Below, in pieces: positions 18,184-26,819 of a stretch of 64,000 nucleotides of DNA. The position numbers and the translations under genes are program-made. This DNA comes from Sideroxydans sp. (GTDB lineage: Bacteria > Pseudomonadota > Gammaproteobacteria > Burkholderiales > Gallionellaceae). Each line of letters starts with the position of its first letter. The first letter of the stretch is position 1. Under the pieces are notes generated by a model that saw nothing but the letters and a program-made list of their open reading frames with translations, did not search any database and was not told the DNA's origin. The DNA lies in NCBI GenBank assembly GCA_028710605.1, contig JAQTTU010000001.1, forward strand, positions 248,001 to 312,000. The letters are read 5' to 3'.

Positions 18184-18924
18184 CTATTGCAACTGCCCCA
18201 AATCAAATTCCGATGCCGCGATCTTTTTCACTTTCACCGTACCGAATTCCATCACGGTTTCCGCGTCAATCAGCGCATCGCGGATGGTCATCTTGCTCAC
18301 GAAGGCCGCACGCTTGCCGTCATGTTCGATGCTGTTGTTGTATTCAAACTTCGCCGTCTTCAGCAGCTTGCCGCTCACCGAATAAAACTCGGCCTTGACC
18401 CCGACCATGCGTTTCACCGACACCCAATAGCGGATCTTGTCGTAGGTCGCGCGCTTGTGTTTGGCAGACAGGTCGAGCACATAGCACGCTTCACCATCCA
18501 ATGTTTCCGTGCCGTTCATTTGCGCCTCGTAATCCTTGGCGTAGTTGGTGGCGGCGATGTCGCCGTTCGATGCCTGACCGCTCATGCGCTGGCGCGGCGA
18601 GATGGGAATGGGTTTGGACAGACCCGGCTTGGTGAGCCACATGTTGCGATCCACTTGCAGAATTTTCGAGCCTTTGAAACGCACCGGCTCCTGTGTTTCC
18701 GCCACGCTGGATTCATCCACCGCCTTGACGACGATGCGTTGCGGCTCGTCGATCTTGTCGCCGTCGCGCGACTGCAATTTGATCTCCCACACGATGCCCG
18801 GCAGCCCGCCACCGCGCGCTTGGTCGGAGTCGAGCAGAATGCGGTGCGCATCGGGTGCGGCAGAAGACGCAGCGCTCCACAACATCAGCGCAAGCAGGCT
18901 TAAACAATGTATGTTTGATTTCAT
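18184..18924 (-). CDS. outer membrane lipoprotein-sorting-type periplasmic protein
   Basis: 246 residues with signal peptide MKSNIHCLSLLALMLWSAAS (cleavage near SSA-AP). The body matches proteins annotated as outer membrane lipoprotein-sorting protein (LolA/LolB-like fold): MWLTKPGLSKPIPISPRQRM followed by SNGDIAATNYAKDYEAQ, the GEACYVLDLSAKHK strand and a conserved tail. These proteins typically accompany MacB/LolC-type ABC permeases and are thought to shuttle a lipid-like or lipoprotein cargo across the periplasm. The neighbouring ATPase and permease genes support that reading. The cargo is unknown. Confidence 0.85.
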   Translation of the reverse strand: MKSNIHCLSLLALMLWSAASSAAPDAHRILLDSDQARGGGLPGIVWEIKLQSRDGDKIDEPQRIVVKAVDESSVAETQEPVRFKGSKILQVDRNMWLTKPGLSKPIPISPRQRMSGQASNGDIAATNYAKDYEAQMNGTETLDGEACYVLDLSAKHKRATYDKIRYWVSVKRMVGVKAEFYSVSGKLLKTAKFEYNNSIEHDGKRAAFVSKMTIRDALIDAETVMEFGTVKVKKIAASEFDLGQLQ

Positions 18925-18942
18925 GTTTGTTCCGATCCGCGT

Positions 18943-19377
18943 TCAGTTGAAATACGAATGTTTAATGTTGTTCCGATTCGTTTTGATTCCCAGCAGCAGC
19001 AAGGAAAACATTGAAGAATACAAAATAAGTTGCGGCGCAGTTTGGTCGAGTAGCGAAGGATATTTGGCGATCACCAGCGACAAGCCGATGACAAAATTCA
19101 CTGCATAGATCGCCAGGATCAGCAGCGGCACCGCATTCGACATTTCGCGGCGAACGCCATGCACCACCAGCGCAATCCCGCCCACCAGCAGCGTCGCGCC
19201 AACTTGAAGGAATGCACCCTCCAGACTTGCGCCAGCAATCGCACTCAACTGCGCGACATCCCCGTAGATGTTCATCCAACCCCACGCTGTGTGCGCCAGC
19301 GCGAGCAACACCGACACCACGCCACTTGCTACAAGATATTTGTTCACGACGCCTCCACTTGTTTTGCTACGCACCAT
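18943..19377 (-). CDS. four-helix integral membrane protein
   Basis: 144 residues, preceded by GGAG nine bases before the ATG. Four hydrophobic helices (around residues 14-34, 50-72, 80-103 and 113-131) make up most of the protein. No enzyme motif is seen. It overlaps the end of the preceding gene by 11 bp, so it is translationally coupled in the cluster. Function unknown. Confidence 0.72.
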   Translation of the reverse strand: MVRSKTSGGVVNKYLVASGVVSVLLALAHTAWGWMNIYGDVAQLSAIAGASLEGAFLQVGATLLVGGIALVVHGVRREMSNAVPLLILAIYAVNFVIGLSLVIAKYPSLLDQTAPQLILYSSMFSLLLLGIKTNRNNIKHSYFN

Positions 19378-19951
19378 GGCGACTCCTCTGCCGCTGCGGT
19401 CGAGTGATAACCCATTTGAACACCAGATACAACAGGATGCTCAAGCCGCTGAACGCGCCCAACCATTTCAGTGCCGAGGCCATCGTGGTGGCGTACAGCA
19501 ACGCTTGCGGTTGCGCCGGATACAGATTGAACAGCGCGATGAAGCCGAAATTTTCCAGGTAATCGCACAAGCCAGCCGCGAACGGATACAGCACCAGCCA
19601 TTGCGGATAGACATGGCCGCGTCGCGCCAAGCGTTGCAGCAGGTAAACCACGATCAGCGCAAAAGAAAACGAGTACAGCGGAATGTAGAGCACATCGAGC
19701 GGCATCATCAGCCACAGGTAGAAATGCGCCGCTGCATCCGGTACGGAGCCAAAAAAATGCGCGGCGGTTTGCACGCCGTAGAACATCGTTACATCCAGCG
19801 GCAGCATGCCGTCGTTCATCTGGCCGAAGCGAAAGGCAATGACGTTCATCACCACGGTCATGGCCAGATTCAGCAGCAGGAACAGCAGCACGTTGCGGCC
19901 TGATGCGTGTTTGCTGATGCAATGGATTAGTTTGTTGTCTGACCAGTTCAT
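19367..19951 (-). CDS. five-to-six-helix integral membrane protein
   Basis: 194 residues from MNWSDNKLIHC, with AGGAG at good spacing; the longer frame (to 20080) reads through a REPIN and is rejected. Hydrophobic helices cover about residues 23-45, 60-80, 83-110, 120-145 and 160-182. Conserved-looking features are a central PLDVLYIPLYSFSFAL segment and an acidic CDYLENFGF motif. No family recognised. It lies between the permease and the 144-residue membrane protein. Confidence 0.72.
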   Translation of the reverse strand: MNWSDNKLIHCISKHASGRNVLLFLLLNLAMTVVMNVIAFRFGQMNDGMLPLDVTMFYGVQTAAHFFGSVPDAAAHFYLWLMMPLDVLYIPLYSFSFALIVVYLLQRLARRGHVYPQWLVLYPFAAGLCDYLENFGFIALFNLYPAQPQALLYATTMASALKWLGAFSGLSILLYLVFKWVITRPQRQRSRHGA

Positions 19952-19976
19952 TGTCGTTCTCCTGTTCGTGCGGTTG

Positions 19977-20035
19977 GTAGGAGCGAGCTTGCTCGCGAAT
20001 ATTTTTGAGTCATTCGCGAGCAAGCTCGCTCCTAC
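19977..20035. repeat. GTAG-type REPIN (GAGCGAGC hairpins)
   Basis: Left unit GTAGGAGCGAGCTTGCTCGC and right unit ending AGCTCGCTCCTAC, inverted, 59 bp end to end, between the permease stop and the next gene in the cluster. A third GTAG REP subfamily in this window. Confidence 0.88.
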
Positions 20036-20036
20036 A

Positions 20037-21299
20037 TCACACATGCCCCAGCGCATCAATGATGTCCTTCTTCGCCGCACGTCTTGCGGGCATGTACGCC
20101 GCCAGTGTGCCGACGATCCCCATCAGGAAGAAGGTGAAGATGATGCGCCCCGTATCCAGATCGACCAGCAGCGGCACGGCGGCGGCGCTGTTGGGCGGGG
20201 TGTAGGAGATGTTCGCCACATTGATACCCCAGCGCACGAGCAGCGTGATGAGCAAGCCGGTGACGCAGCCGATCAGTGTGAGCAGCATCGATTCCATGGT
20301 GAACAATTTCACCACGCCGCTGCGTTTCAAGCCGATGGCGCGCAGCGTGCCGATCTCGCGGGTACGCTCGACCACGGTCATGCCCATCGAATTCGCCACG
20401 CTCATGATGACCACGGTCAGCACGATGGAAAAGATGAAGCCGAAGATCATGTCGAACATGCCGTGCACCTGGTTATAGAAATCCGACAGCTCCTGCCAGG
20501 TCTGAATCTCGACATCGAATCCGGCGGCATTCAGTTTTGCTTGCAGTGTGTCGCGCATGGCGACGGTCTGCTTCACATCATCCAGCAACACCGTCAGCCT
20601 GTCGGCGCGGCCTTCCGCATCCAGCAGCGAACGCGCCAGCGCCAGCGAGACGAAAGCGAACTTGTCGTTGCTGCCCGCGTTGCCGGTGTTGAACGTGTGT
20701 CCGACGGTGATGTCCAGCGCGTTGGCTTGACCGGTCAGCGTATTCACCAGCACCGCCGCCTGCTCACCATTTTTCAAATGCAACATATCGACCAGACCTT
20801 CGCTCAACTCCACCACTTCGTCATGCTTGGGATCGAGCACTTTCTTTACTTTCTCGTACATGCCGCTGGCTTTTTCGCGCTCGGTCAAAATGTTTTGCTG
20901 CAAGCGTTCCATCGCCGACGGTTCGATGCCTTCGGCAATGAAGATGGTACTGGCGCGGCCATTGCTGACCAGCCCGCTCATGGCGAGGCGCGGCGAGATC
21001 AGCACCACATGCGGCTCCTGTTGCAGGATTTTGGTGATCGCCGACACCTCGTTCGCAGTAAGCATGTAGCGTTCGGGATCGAGCTTGCCTTCCTTGCGCA
21101 TGCCGCGCTTGCTCAAGGTCAGGTGTCCCAGCAATTCACCGTGAATGGATTGGCGCGCGAGCCCGTCATACACGTTGTGTGTGTATCCGGCGAACAGCGT
21201 GATGGCGGAGAAGCCGAGCGCGATGGCGAGCAGGGTCACCAGCGAACGGCGGCGGTTGCGCATGAGTCCGCGCAGGGCGAGTTTGAATGTGTTCTTCAT
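20037..21299 (-). CDS. ABC transporter permease, MacB/LolC-FtsX type
   Basis: 420 residues. One N-terminal transmembrane helix (SLVTLLAIALGFSAITLFAG) is followed by a periplasmic domain of about 230 residues and three C-terminal helices, the FtsX/MacB_PCD topology. Typical segments are MSVANSMGMTVVERTREIGTLRAIG and the coupling region near LKRSG. Type VII ABC permeases of this kind use ATP hydrolysis to drive periplasmic events such as lipoprotein release or efflux rather than classical transport. The ATPase is encoded at 21445. A REPIN with a 19-bp target-like duplication separates the two genes; the duplicated segment includes the ribosome site (GAGGTG) and start codon of this gene. Confidence 0.92.
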   Translation of the reverse strand: MKNTFKLALRGLMRNRRRSLVTLLAIALGFSAITLFAGYTHNVYDGLARQSIHGELLGHLTLSKRGMRKEGKLDPERYMLTANEVSAITKILQQEPHVVLISPRLAMSGLVSNGRASTIFIAEGIEPSAMERLQQNILTEREKASGMYEKVKKVLDPKHDEVVELSEGLVDMLHLKNGEQAAVLVNTLTGQANALDITVGHTFNTGNAGSNDKFAFVSLALARSLLDAEGRADRLTVLLDDVKQTVAMRDTLQAKLNAAGFDVEIQTWQELSDFYNQVHGMFDMIFGFIFSIVLTVVIMSVANSMGMTVVERTREIGTLRAIGLKRSGVVKLFTMESMLLTLIGCVTGLLITLLVRWGINVANISYTPPNSAAAVPLLVDLDTGRIIFTFFLMGIVGTLAAYMPARRAAKKDIIDALGHV

Positions 21300-21459
21300 G
21301 CGGTCACCTCGTTCATCGTCATTCCGGCGCAGGCCGGAATCCAGCGGTTTTGTTCAACATGCCTTTGGGTTTTGGCCTTGCTGCGCAAGGGAATATTTTT
21401 ATTAACTGGATTCCGGCCTCCGCCGGAATGACGGATTTGATTCTTCATGCGGTCACCTC
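21292..21459. repeat. REPIN with flanking 19-bp direct repeats
   Basis: The palindromic pair occupies 21317-21433 (CGTCATTCCGGCGCAGGCCG at the left, ending GGAATGACG at the right). The exact 19-bp sequence TTCTTCATGCGGTCACCTC is at 21292-21310 and again at 21441-21459. One copy holds the permease start codon, the other the ATPase stop codon overlapping a vestigial ATG. Confidence 0.9.
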
Positions 21460-22146
21460 ATCGCTTTCGATATTGCCGTCGCGTAATAATATTTTTCTGT
21501 CCACATGTTCCAGCAAACGCGGATCGTGCGTGGTGAACACGAACGTCACTTTGCGCGCGCGGTTCATCTCGCGCATCAAGTCCACCACCATGCGGCTGTT
21601 CTCCGAATCCAGATTGGCGGTCGGTTCGTCGGCGATGACCAGCTTGGGATTCACCACCAGCGCACGCGCGATGGCCACGCGCTGGCGCTGGCCGCCGCTC
21701 AACTTGTCCGGCAAGGAATGCTTGAAGCGTTCCAGCCCCACATCCACCAGCGCCGCCGCTGCACGTTCGCGTGCCGAATGTTCGGCCACGTTCTGAATCT
21801 GCAACGGCAGCATCACGTTCTCCAGCGCGGACAGCACCGGCACCAGATTGAAGTTCTGGAACACGAAACCCAGTTTCTTGCTGCGAAATTCGGTGAGCGC
21901 GTCGTCGTCCAGCAGATGCGTGTCCTGCCCGTCGAAAGTCACCTCGCCCGCCGTCGGCGCGTCGATCAGGCCGATGATATTCATCAGCGTGGATTTTCCG
22001 CTGCCGGACGGCCCCCACACCGCGAGGAATTCGCCCGCGTGGATGTCCAATGAAATGCTGTGCAGCGCATCAATCGTCGTCTCGCCCAGCATGAAGCGGC
22101 GTTTGATGTTGCGCAGTTTGAGAATCGGGGATTGCGTTTCGCTCAT
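21445..22146 (-). CDS. ABC transporter ATP-binding protein, LolD/MacB type
   Basis: 233 residues from the ATG at 22146 (GAGGA upstream). Walker A GPSGSGKST, Q-loop FVFQNFNLVPVLSALENV, signature LSGGQRQRVAIARALV, Walker B LVIADEPTANLD and switch His in FVFTTHD are all intact. It is the energy unit for the permease encoded next. The longer frame extending to 22323 overlaps the neighbouring gene and lacks a start signal. Its stop codon lies in an ATGA context, the usual form of a coupled junction, now displaced from the permease by the repeat. Confidence 0.95.
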   Translation of the reverse strand: MSETQSPILKLRNIKRRFMLGETTIDALHSISLDIHAGEFLAVWGPSGSGKSTLMNIIGLIDAPTAGEVTFDGQDTHLLDDDALTEFRSKKLGFVFQNFNLVPVLSALENVMLPLQIQNVAEHSARERAAAALVDVGLERFKHSLPDKLSGGQRQRVAIARALVVNPKLVIADEPTANLDSENSRMVVDLMREMNRARKVTFVFTTHDPRLLEHVDRKILLRDGNIESDEVTA

Positions 22147-22153
22147 GGCATCC

Positions 22154-22564
22154 TCACTGCAAATGGATGGATTGGGTGACCGTACCGTCACCGACATCGA
22201 ACGACGCTTCGGCGAAGTCCGGTGTCCCGACAAGATGGCGCGCATCGTTGGAAAATCCGTACAACTCCTTCGGCTTGCCGACAAAATTCGTATCCAGTTT
22301 TTCGTTGTGATTTTTGTCGGCAAAAGCGGAGATGGCGTATTTGCCGGGCTTCAGATCAGGAATGATGAGTGTGGTTGCATCGCCGCTCGCCTCCGCCTTG
22401 AGTGCGAGCACCGTTTTATCCGACAAGAAAGTTTCAGGTGAATTGAACAGCGCAACCATCAACACCTGCCCGACCAGCCCCTCGCCGTGAAATACCAATT
22501 TCAATTCGCCCGCCTGACTGGCGAACGGCAGCAGCAAAGCTGCCAGAATTGCGATGTGCTTCAT
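22154..22564 (-). CDS. DUF2141 family periplasmic protein
   Basis: 136 residues from the ATG at 22564 (AGGAGG upstream). Signal peptide MKHIAILAALLLPFASQAGE. The body fits DUF2141: a beta sandwich with the typical LKPGKYAISAFADKNHNEKLD and GKPKELYGFSNDAR segments. Function unknown. It is the first gene of the leftward cluster, 7 bp before the ABC ATPase, so it is probably a periplasmic component of the same system. Confidence 0.88.
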   Translation of the reverse strand: MKHIAILAALLLPFASQAGELKLVFHGEGLVGQVLMVALFNSPETFLSDKTVLALKAEASGDATTLIIPDLKPGKYAISAFADKNHNEKLDTNFVGKPKELYGFSNDARHLVGTPDFAEASFDVGDGTVTQSIHLQ

Positions 22565-22676
22565 GTTGCCTCCTGTGGTGATGACGGGAGACACTGTAAT
22601 GAAACGGGATGGGATGCGAAAGAGTATTGAGACGAAATGCAGAAAACGGGGAGTGAATTGCCGATGGCTTGATTTA

Positions 22677-24302
22677 TCAGGGAATATAGCCGGGTATCCT
22701 GGATTCGTCCACTTCATCCATCTGCTCTTCCGCCAAAAAACGGTGCGCATATTCCAGATACACTTTTTCGCGGATGAATACGTCGAACAGGTCTGGATCG
22801 ATATGCCCGCTCTGTTTGAATTTCCCCAGAATAGACAGCGATTCGGTGAGGGTTTTGCCTTCCTTGTAAGGACGGTCTTTGGCGGTGAGCGCCTCGAAGA
22901 TGTCGGCGATGCCCATCAGTCTCGCCTGCACCGACATTTGATCGCGTTTCAAGCCGTTGGGATAGCCTTTGCCGTCCATGCGCTCGTGGTGGCCGCCCGC
23001 GTACTCCGGCACATGCTTCAGATGGCTGGGCCACGGCAAGGATTCGAGCATTTTGATGGTGACCGAGATGTGGTGGTTGATGATCTGGCGCTCTTCGGCG
23101 GTCAGCGTGCCGGAGCGGATGGTGAGATTCGCCAGCTCATCTGCACTGAGGAAATTCGCCGCCTCGCCCTGCTCGTTGCGCCACTGGTATTGGGCGATGC
23201 TTTGCACGCGCGCGATGTCGGCATCGGACATTTTTTCGGAACCGGTGTTGCATGTCCACAAAAACTCGCGGTCGGAATCGAGCTGGCAGATGCGCGCTTC
23301 ATATTCGTCAGCACTCAGGCGGCCTTCGAGCATTTCTATCTTGGCATCGCGTTTGAGCACTTCCAGACGCGTGTCCAGCAGATGGATACGGTCGAAAATG
23401 GTTTGCAATTTGGTGGCTTTATCGACCACATGCACTGGCGTAGTGATCTTGCCGCAGTCGTGCAGTAGTCCGGCGATCTTGAGTTCGTAACGGTCTTTGT
23501 CGGTCAGGTTGAAGTCTTTGAGCGCGCCTTGTTTGTTGCGGTTCGCCGCTTCCGCCAACATCATGGTCAGCACCGGAACGCGCTCGCAATGCCCGCCGGT
23601 GTAGGGCGATTTATCGTCGATAGCGGTGTTGATGAGGCTGATCAAAGATTCGAACAGCTCTTCCATTTGCTGGATCAAACGCCGGTTGCTGATGGCGATG
23701 GCGGCTTGAGAGGCGAGCGACTCCAGCAACTGCTGGTCATCCTTAGAAAAAGGCTGCACGCCCCCGCTTTGCTTGTCTATGGCGTTGATGAGTTGCAGCA
23801 CGCCGATGATTTCGCGCTCGTGATTGCGCATCGGCACTGCGAGGAATGAACGCGAGCGGTAACCGGTCTTGGCATCAAATTTTTTGGTGCCGGAAAAATC
23901 GAAGCCTTCTGCAATATAGGCATCGGGGATATTGACCGTCTCACCGCTCAAGGCGGCATGGCTCACCACCATGGCGTGATTGGGCTGCCCGTTCTCATAC
24001 AGGCGGATAGGATAGAACGGGATCGGCTCCCCCGACAATCCGCCCATGCGGATACCGAGCGAGTCGTTGTTCAGTATCTCGAAGGTCAACTGCTGATGTT
24101 CGGCATCCAGCAGGTACAGCGTTCCGGCATCGGCATTGGTGATTTTCATGGCCGCGTTCAGGATGCTTTCCAGCAGGCGATTGATGTCGCGCTCACTGGA
24201 TAACGCGACACCGATTGCATTGAGATCGCTGAGACGGTTGAGCAGCCCTTCCAGCGTAGTACGCTGTGCGTGCTCTTGCGCCATGACCTTGTTCGTATCC
24301 AT
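22677..24302 (-). CDS. GAF and HD-GYP domain protein (cyclic di-GMP phosphodiesterase)
   Basis: 541 residues. A GAF domain spans about residues 20-190 (DAGTLYLLD, RSFLAVPMRN, IGVLQLINA). The HD-GYP domain follows, with GLLHDCGKI (HD pair), HHERMDGKGYPNGL (HHE and GYP signature) and GIADIFEALTAKDRPYK, and a long insertion between the first and second metal motifs. Residues for hydrolysis of cyclic di-GMP are present, so activity is likely. No membrane segment. It starts four bases after the stop of the GAF-PilB-like ATPase gene, so the two are an operon, suggesting that the nucleotide level near this ATPase is controlled locally. Confidence 0.93.
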   Translation of the reverse strand: MDTNKVMAQEHAQRTTLEGLLNRLSDLNAIGVALSSERDINRLLESILNAAMKITNADAGTLYLLDAEHQQLTFEILNNDSLGIRMGGLSGEPIPFYPIRLYENGQPNHAMVVSHAALSGETVNIPDAYIAEGFDFSGTKKFDAKTGYRSRSFLAVPMRNHEREIIGVLQLINAIDKQSGGVQPFSKDDQQLLESLASQAAIAISNRRLIQQMEELFESLISLINTAIDDKSPYTGGHCERVPVLTMMLAEAANRNKQGALKDFNLTDKDRYELKIAGLLHDCGKITTPVHVVDKATKLQTIFDRIHLLDTRLEVLKRDAKIEMLEGRLSADEYEARICQLDSDREFLWTCNTGSEKMSDADIARVQSIAQYQWRNEQGEAANFLSADELANLTIRSGTLTAEERQIINHHISVTIKMLESLPWPSHLKHVPEYAGGHHERMDGKGYPNGLKRDQMSVQARLMGIADIFEALTAKDRPYKEGKTLTESLSILGKFKQSGHIDPDLFDVFIREKVYLEYAHRFLAEEQMDEVDESRIPGYIP

Positions 24303-24305
24303 TTT

Positions 24306-26708
24306 CTACTTGATGCACACCGCGCGCACTTGGTGAATGTCGGTGACACCGGTCAATACTTTCTCTATGCCGTCCTGCTTCAGGGTGCGCATCCCTTCCT
24401 CCAGTGCAATGGCAAACAGTTCCGCCACACGCGCGTGTTCCTGAATGGCTTTTTTGATCGGATCGGTACCGATCAGCAATTCGTGCAAACCGACACGCCC
24501 GCGATAGCCTGTGCCGGCACATTTGTCGCAGCCGACTTTTTCGTAAAGCGTGATCTGGCCTTTGTCGTCGCCAAACAGTTTGACCCAATCGGCATACAGC
24601 GCTTTGTATGCGGCATTCGCGTCTTTCTTCCAGGTTTCCGTCCCCATCAGCTCAAGCGCATATTCCGTGAGCAGGGATTTGATTTCTTCCTGCGTGGCGA
24701 TATGCGCTTTCTTGCAATCCTTGCACAGGCGCTTACCCAAACGTTGCGCGAGAATACCCAGCAGCGCGTCGGCGAAGTTGAACGGATCCATGCCCATATC
24801 CAGCAGGCGGTTGATGGATTCCGGCGCGCTGTTGGTGTGCAGGGTGGCGAATACCAAGTGACCGGTAAGCGAGGCTTCGATACCGATAGACACCGTTTCC
24901 TTGTCGCGCATTTCACCGACCATAATCACGTCCGGGTCGGCACGCAGAAAAGCGCGCATGACGGTGGCAAAATCCAGTCCGGCTTTCTTGTTGATCTGCA
25001 CCTGACGCAGACCTTTTTGCGTAATTTCCACCGGGTCTTCCGCCGTCCAGATTTTGGTGTCCGGTGTATTGATATGTTTCAGGATCGAGTGCAACGTGGT
25101 GGTCTTGCCGGAACCGGTCGGGCCACACACGAAGAACAAGCCGTAGGGTTTGGATACGGTCTTTTTTATCAGGTCAAGGTTGCGCGCCGAGAAGCCCATG
25201 TTGTCCAGCGGAATCGGGTCGCCCGATGCCAGAATACGCATCACCACGTCTTCCACGCCGCCCTGCGAAGGAATGGTCGCCACGCGCAGCTCAATGTCCA
25301 ACGGGCCGTATTTTTTAAACTTGATCTTGCCGTCCTGCGGTTTGCGCTTCTCGGAAATATCCAGATCGCACATGATCTTGAGGCGAGTCACCAGCGCATT
25401 ACGGTAGGTTGAAGGCACCTCGATGTAATTCATCAGCGAGCCATCTTTGCGCACACGAATCATCGTTTTTGCTTTGCCCGGCCCCGGCTCGATATGAATA
25501 TCGGATGCCCCCATCTTGTAGGCATCGACGATGATCTTGTTAACCAGTTTGACCAGTTCATTGTCGGCCGCAGCGCTGACATCATCCTGACTTCCAGCGC
25601 CTAAATCTTCGTCTTCCTCGCCTCCCAGCGAAGTGAGCAGGTCATCCACCGAGCCTTCCATATCGGCCATGTTGCCGCTGAAATCCCCGGCACCGCTGCT
25701 GCTACCACCACCGCTGTAAAACAAGTCGAGCGTGGATTTAAATTCACGATGAGTACAAACTTTGTAAATAAGTTTGTTTTTGGGGAAGATGTTGTTAACC
25801 ACCCGCGAGGCCTGAATCCGCTCGGGGTCGGTGGTCAGAATCACTACGCCTTCCGGCGTGTCGTCGATCGGCACCCAGTGACTGCTTTCCACGTATTCGC
25901 GCTTGAGGTTACGCAACAACTCGGATGGTTTAATGCGATCTGTTTTGTGCGGCTCGTAGGGCACACCGAAGAAATTGGAAAGTGCCTTGCCCAACGCATC
26001 CGGTTTGACCTGAAATTCGTCGAGTAGCACATCTTCGATATCAACCCCTTTGCGCCGCGCGGTGCGTGTAGCCAACTCAAATTCGGCGGCCGACATCACC
26101 GCATCGGAGACCAGATAATCGTATTTGGTTTTGACCCCGCCGCTCTGTTGTTGACGCTGGCGCAGCGCAACGGAAAGGGTCTGTGTCAGCTCGCGCACTC
26201 CCTCTTCCACCATGGCGGGGAACGGCATGCCAGCCTTGTTATTGATGACCTGCATCACGCCGACCAGGTCGCCGTTTTCTTCCACGATAGGCGCAACCAG
26301 CATTTGCTTGGTGCGGTAGCCGGTACGCTTGTCCACGTCCTGCAGGAAGCGCAAAGTAGTGCTGTACGATGCTAATTCCTGCTCGTCATAAACGTCTTTG
26401 AGGTTGAGCAATTTTTTGCGGAAGGCGGCATAGCCGGCAATGCTTTGCTCGGCAATCGGCAACTTCAAATCCTTGAACGAATTCAGCCCGGTCTTGACTT
26501 TGGACACCAGAGAAGCCTTGTCCTCTCCCACCACGTAGATTGTCAGCCGGTCAGCATTGAACAACGCGCAAATATCCTTGCTGACATCCAGCATGATTTC
26601 ATCGATATTGCTGGTGGCATGAATTTTGTTGGTGACCTGATTGAGGTTCTTGGTGAACTCCAACCTCACCCCCATTTCAGTGGCGTTACCTTGTGCCGGA
26701 CTATTCAT
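24306..26708 (-). CDS. GAF domain fused to PilB/GspE-type secretion ATPase
   Basis: 800 residues from the ATG at 26708 (GGGGAG at good spacing). An N-terminal GAF domain (about residues 15-180; VAPIVEENGDLVGVMQVIN) precedes a MshEN/T2SSE-N-type domain (DVLLDEFQVKPDALGKALS) and the hexameric ATPase core: Walker A GPTGSGKTTTLHSIL, Asp box IWTAEDPVEI, Walker B DPDVIMVGEMRD, His box ATLHTNSAPESI. A C-terminal zinc site has CKDC and CDKCAGTGYRGR. Such ATPases power type IV pilus extension or type II secretion. A GAF sensor on the N-terminus is unusual, and no other pilus or secretion genes lie nearby, so its machine is unknown. It is followed by an HD-GYP gene. Confidence 0.92.
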   Translation of the reverse strand: MNSPAQGNATEMGVRLEFTKNLNQVTNKIHATSNIDEIMLDVSKDICALFNADRLTIYVVGEDKASLVSKVKTGLNSFKDLKLPIAEQSIAGYAAFRKKLLNLKDVYDEQELASYSTTLRFLQDVDKRTGYRTKQMLVAPIVEENGDLVGVMQVINNKAGMPFPAMVEEGVRELTQTLSVALRQRQQQSGGVKTKYDYLVSDAVMSAAEFELATRTARRKGVDIEDVLLDEFQVKPDALGKALSNFFGVPYEPHKTDRIKPSELLRNLKREYVESSHWVPIDDTPEGVVILTTDPERIQASRVVNNIFPKNKLIYKVCTHREFKSTLDLFYSGGGSSSGAGDFSGNMADMEGSVDDLLTSLGGEEDEDLGAGSQDDVSAAADNELVKLVNKIIVDAYKMGASDIHIEPGPGKAKTMIRVRKDGSLMNYIEVPSTYRNALVTRLKIMCDLDISEKRKPQDGKIKFKKYGPLDIELRVATIPSQGGVEDVVMRILASGDPIPLDNMGFSARNLDLIKKTVSKPYGLFFVCGPTGSGKTTTLHSILKHINTPDTKIWTAEDPVEITQKGLRQVQINKKAGLDFATVMRAFLRADPDVIMVGEMRDKETVSIGIEASLTGHLVFATLHTNSAPESINRLLDMGMDPFNFADALLGILAQRLGKRLCKDCKKAHIATQEEIKSLLTEYALELMGTETWKKDANAAYKALYADWVKLFGDDKGQITLYEKVGCDKCAGTGYRGRVGLHELLIGTDPIKKAIQEHARVAELFAIALEEGMRTLKQDGIEKVLTGVTDIHQVRAVCIK

Positions 26709-26819
26709 CACTTCTCCCCGCCTTGCTGTTGTTGTGCCTTGCGGATTGACCGCAGACAATTTTCCAATACAAAAACGCGCATTGATCGCTTGCAGCCGTT
26801 TGTCGTTACTGTTGACATA

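Noticed and set aside
19806-21431. 541-residue plus-strand frame
   Set aside because: Shadow of the permease and neighbouring membrane genes; reads through two REPINs and lacks domain signatures.
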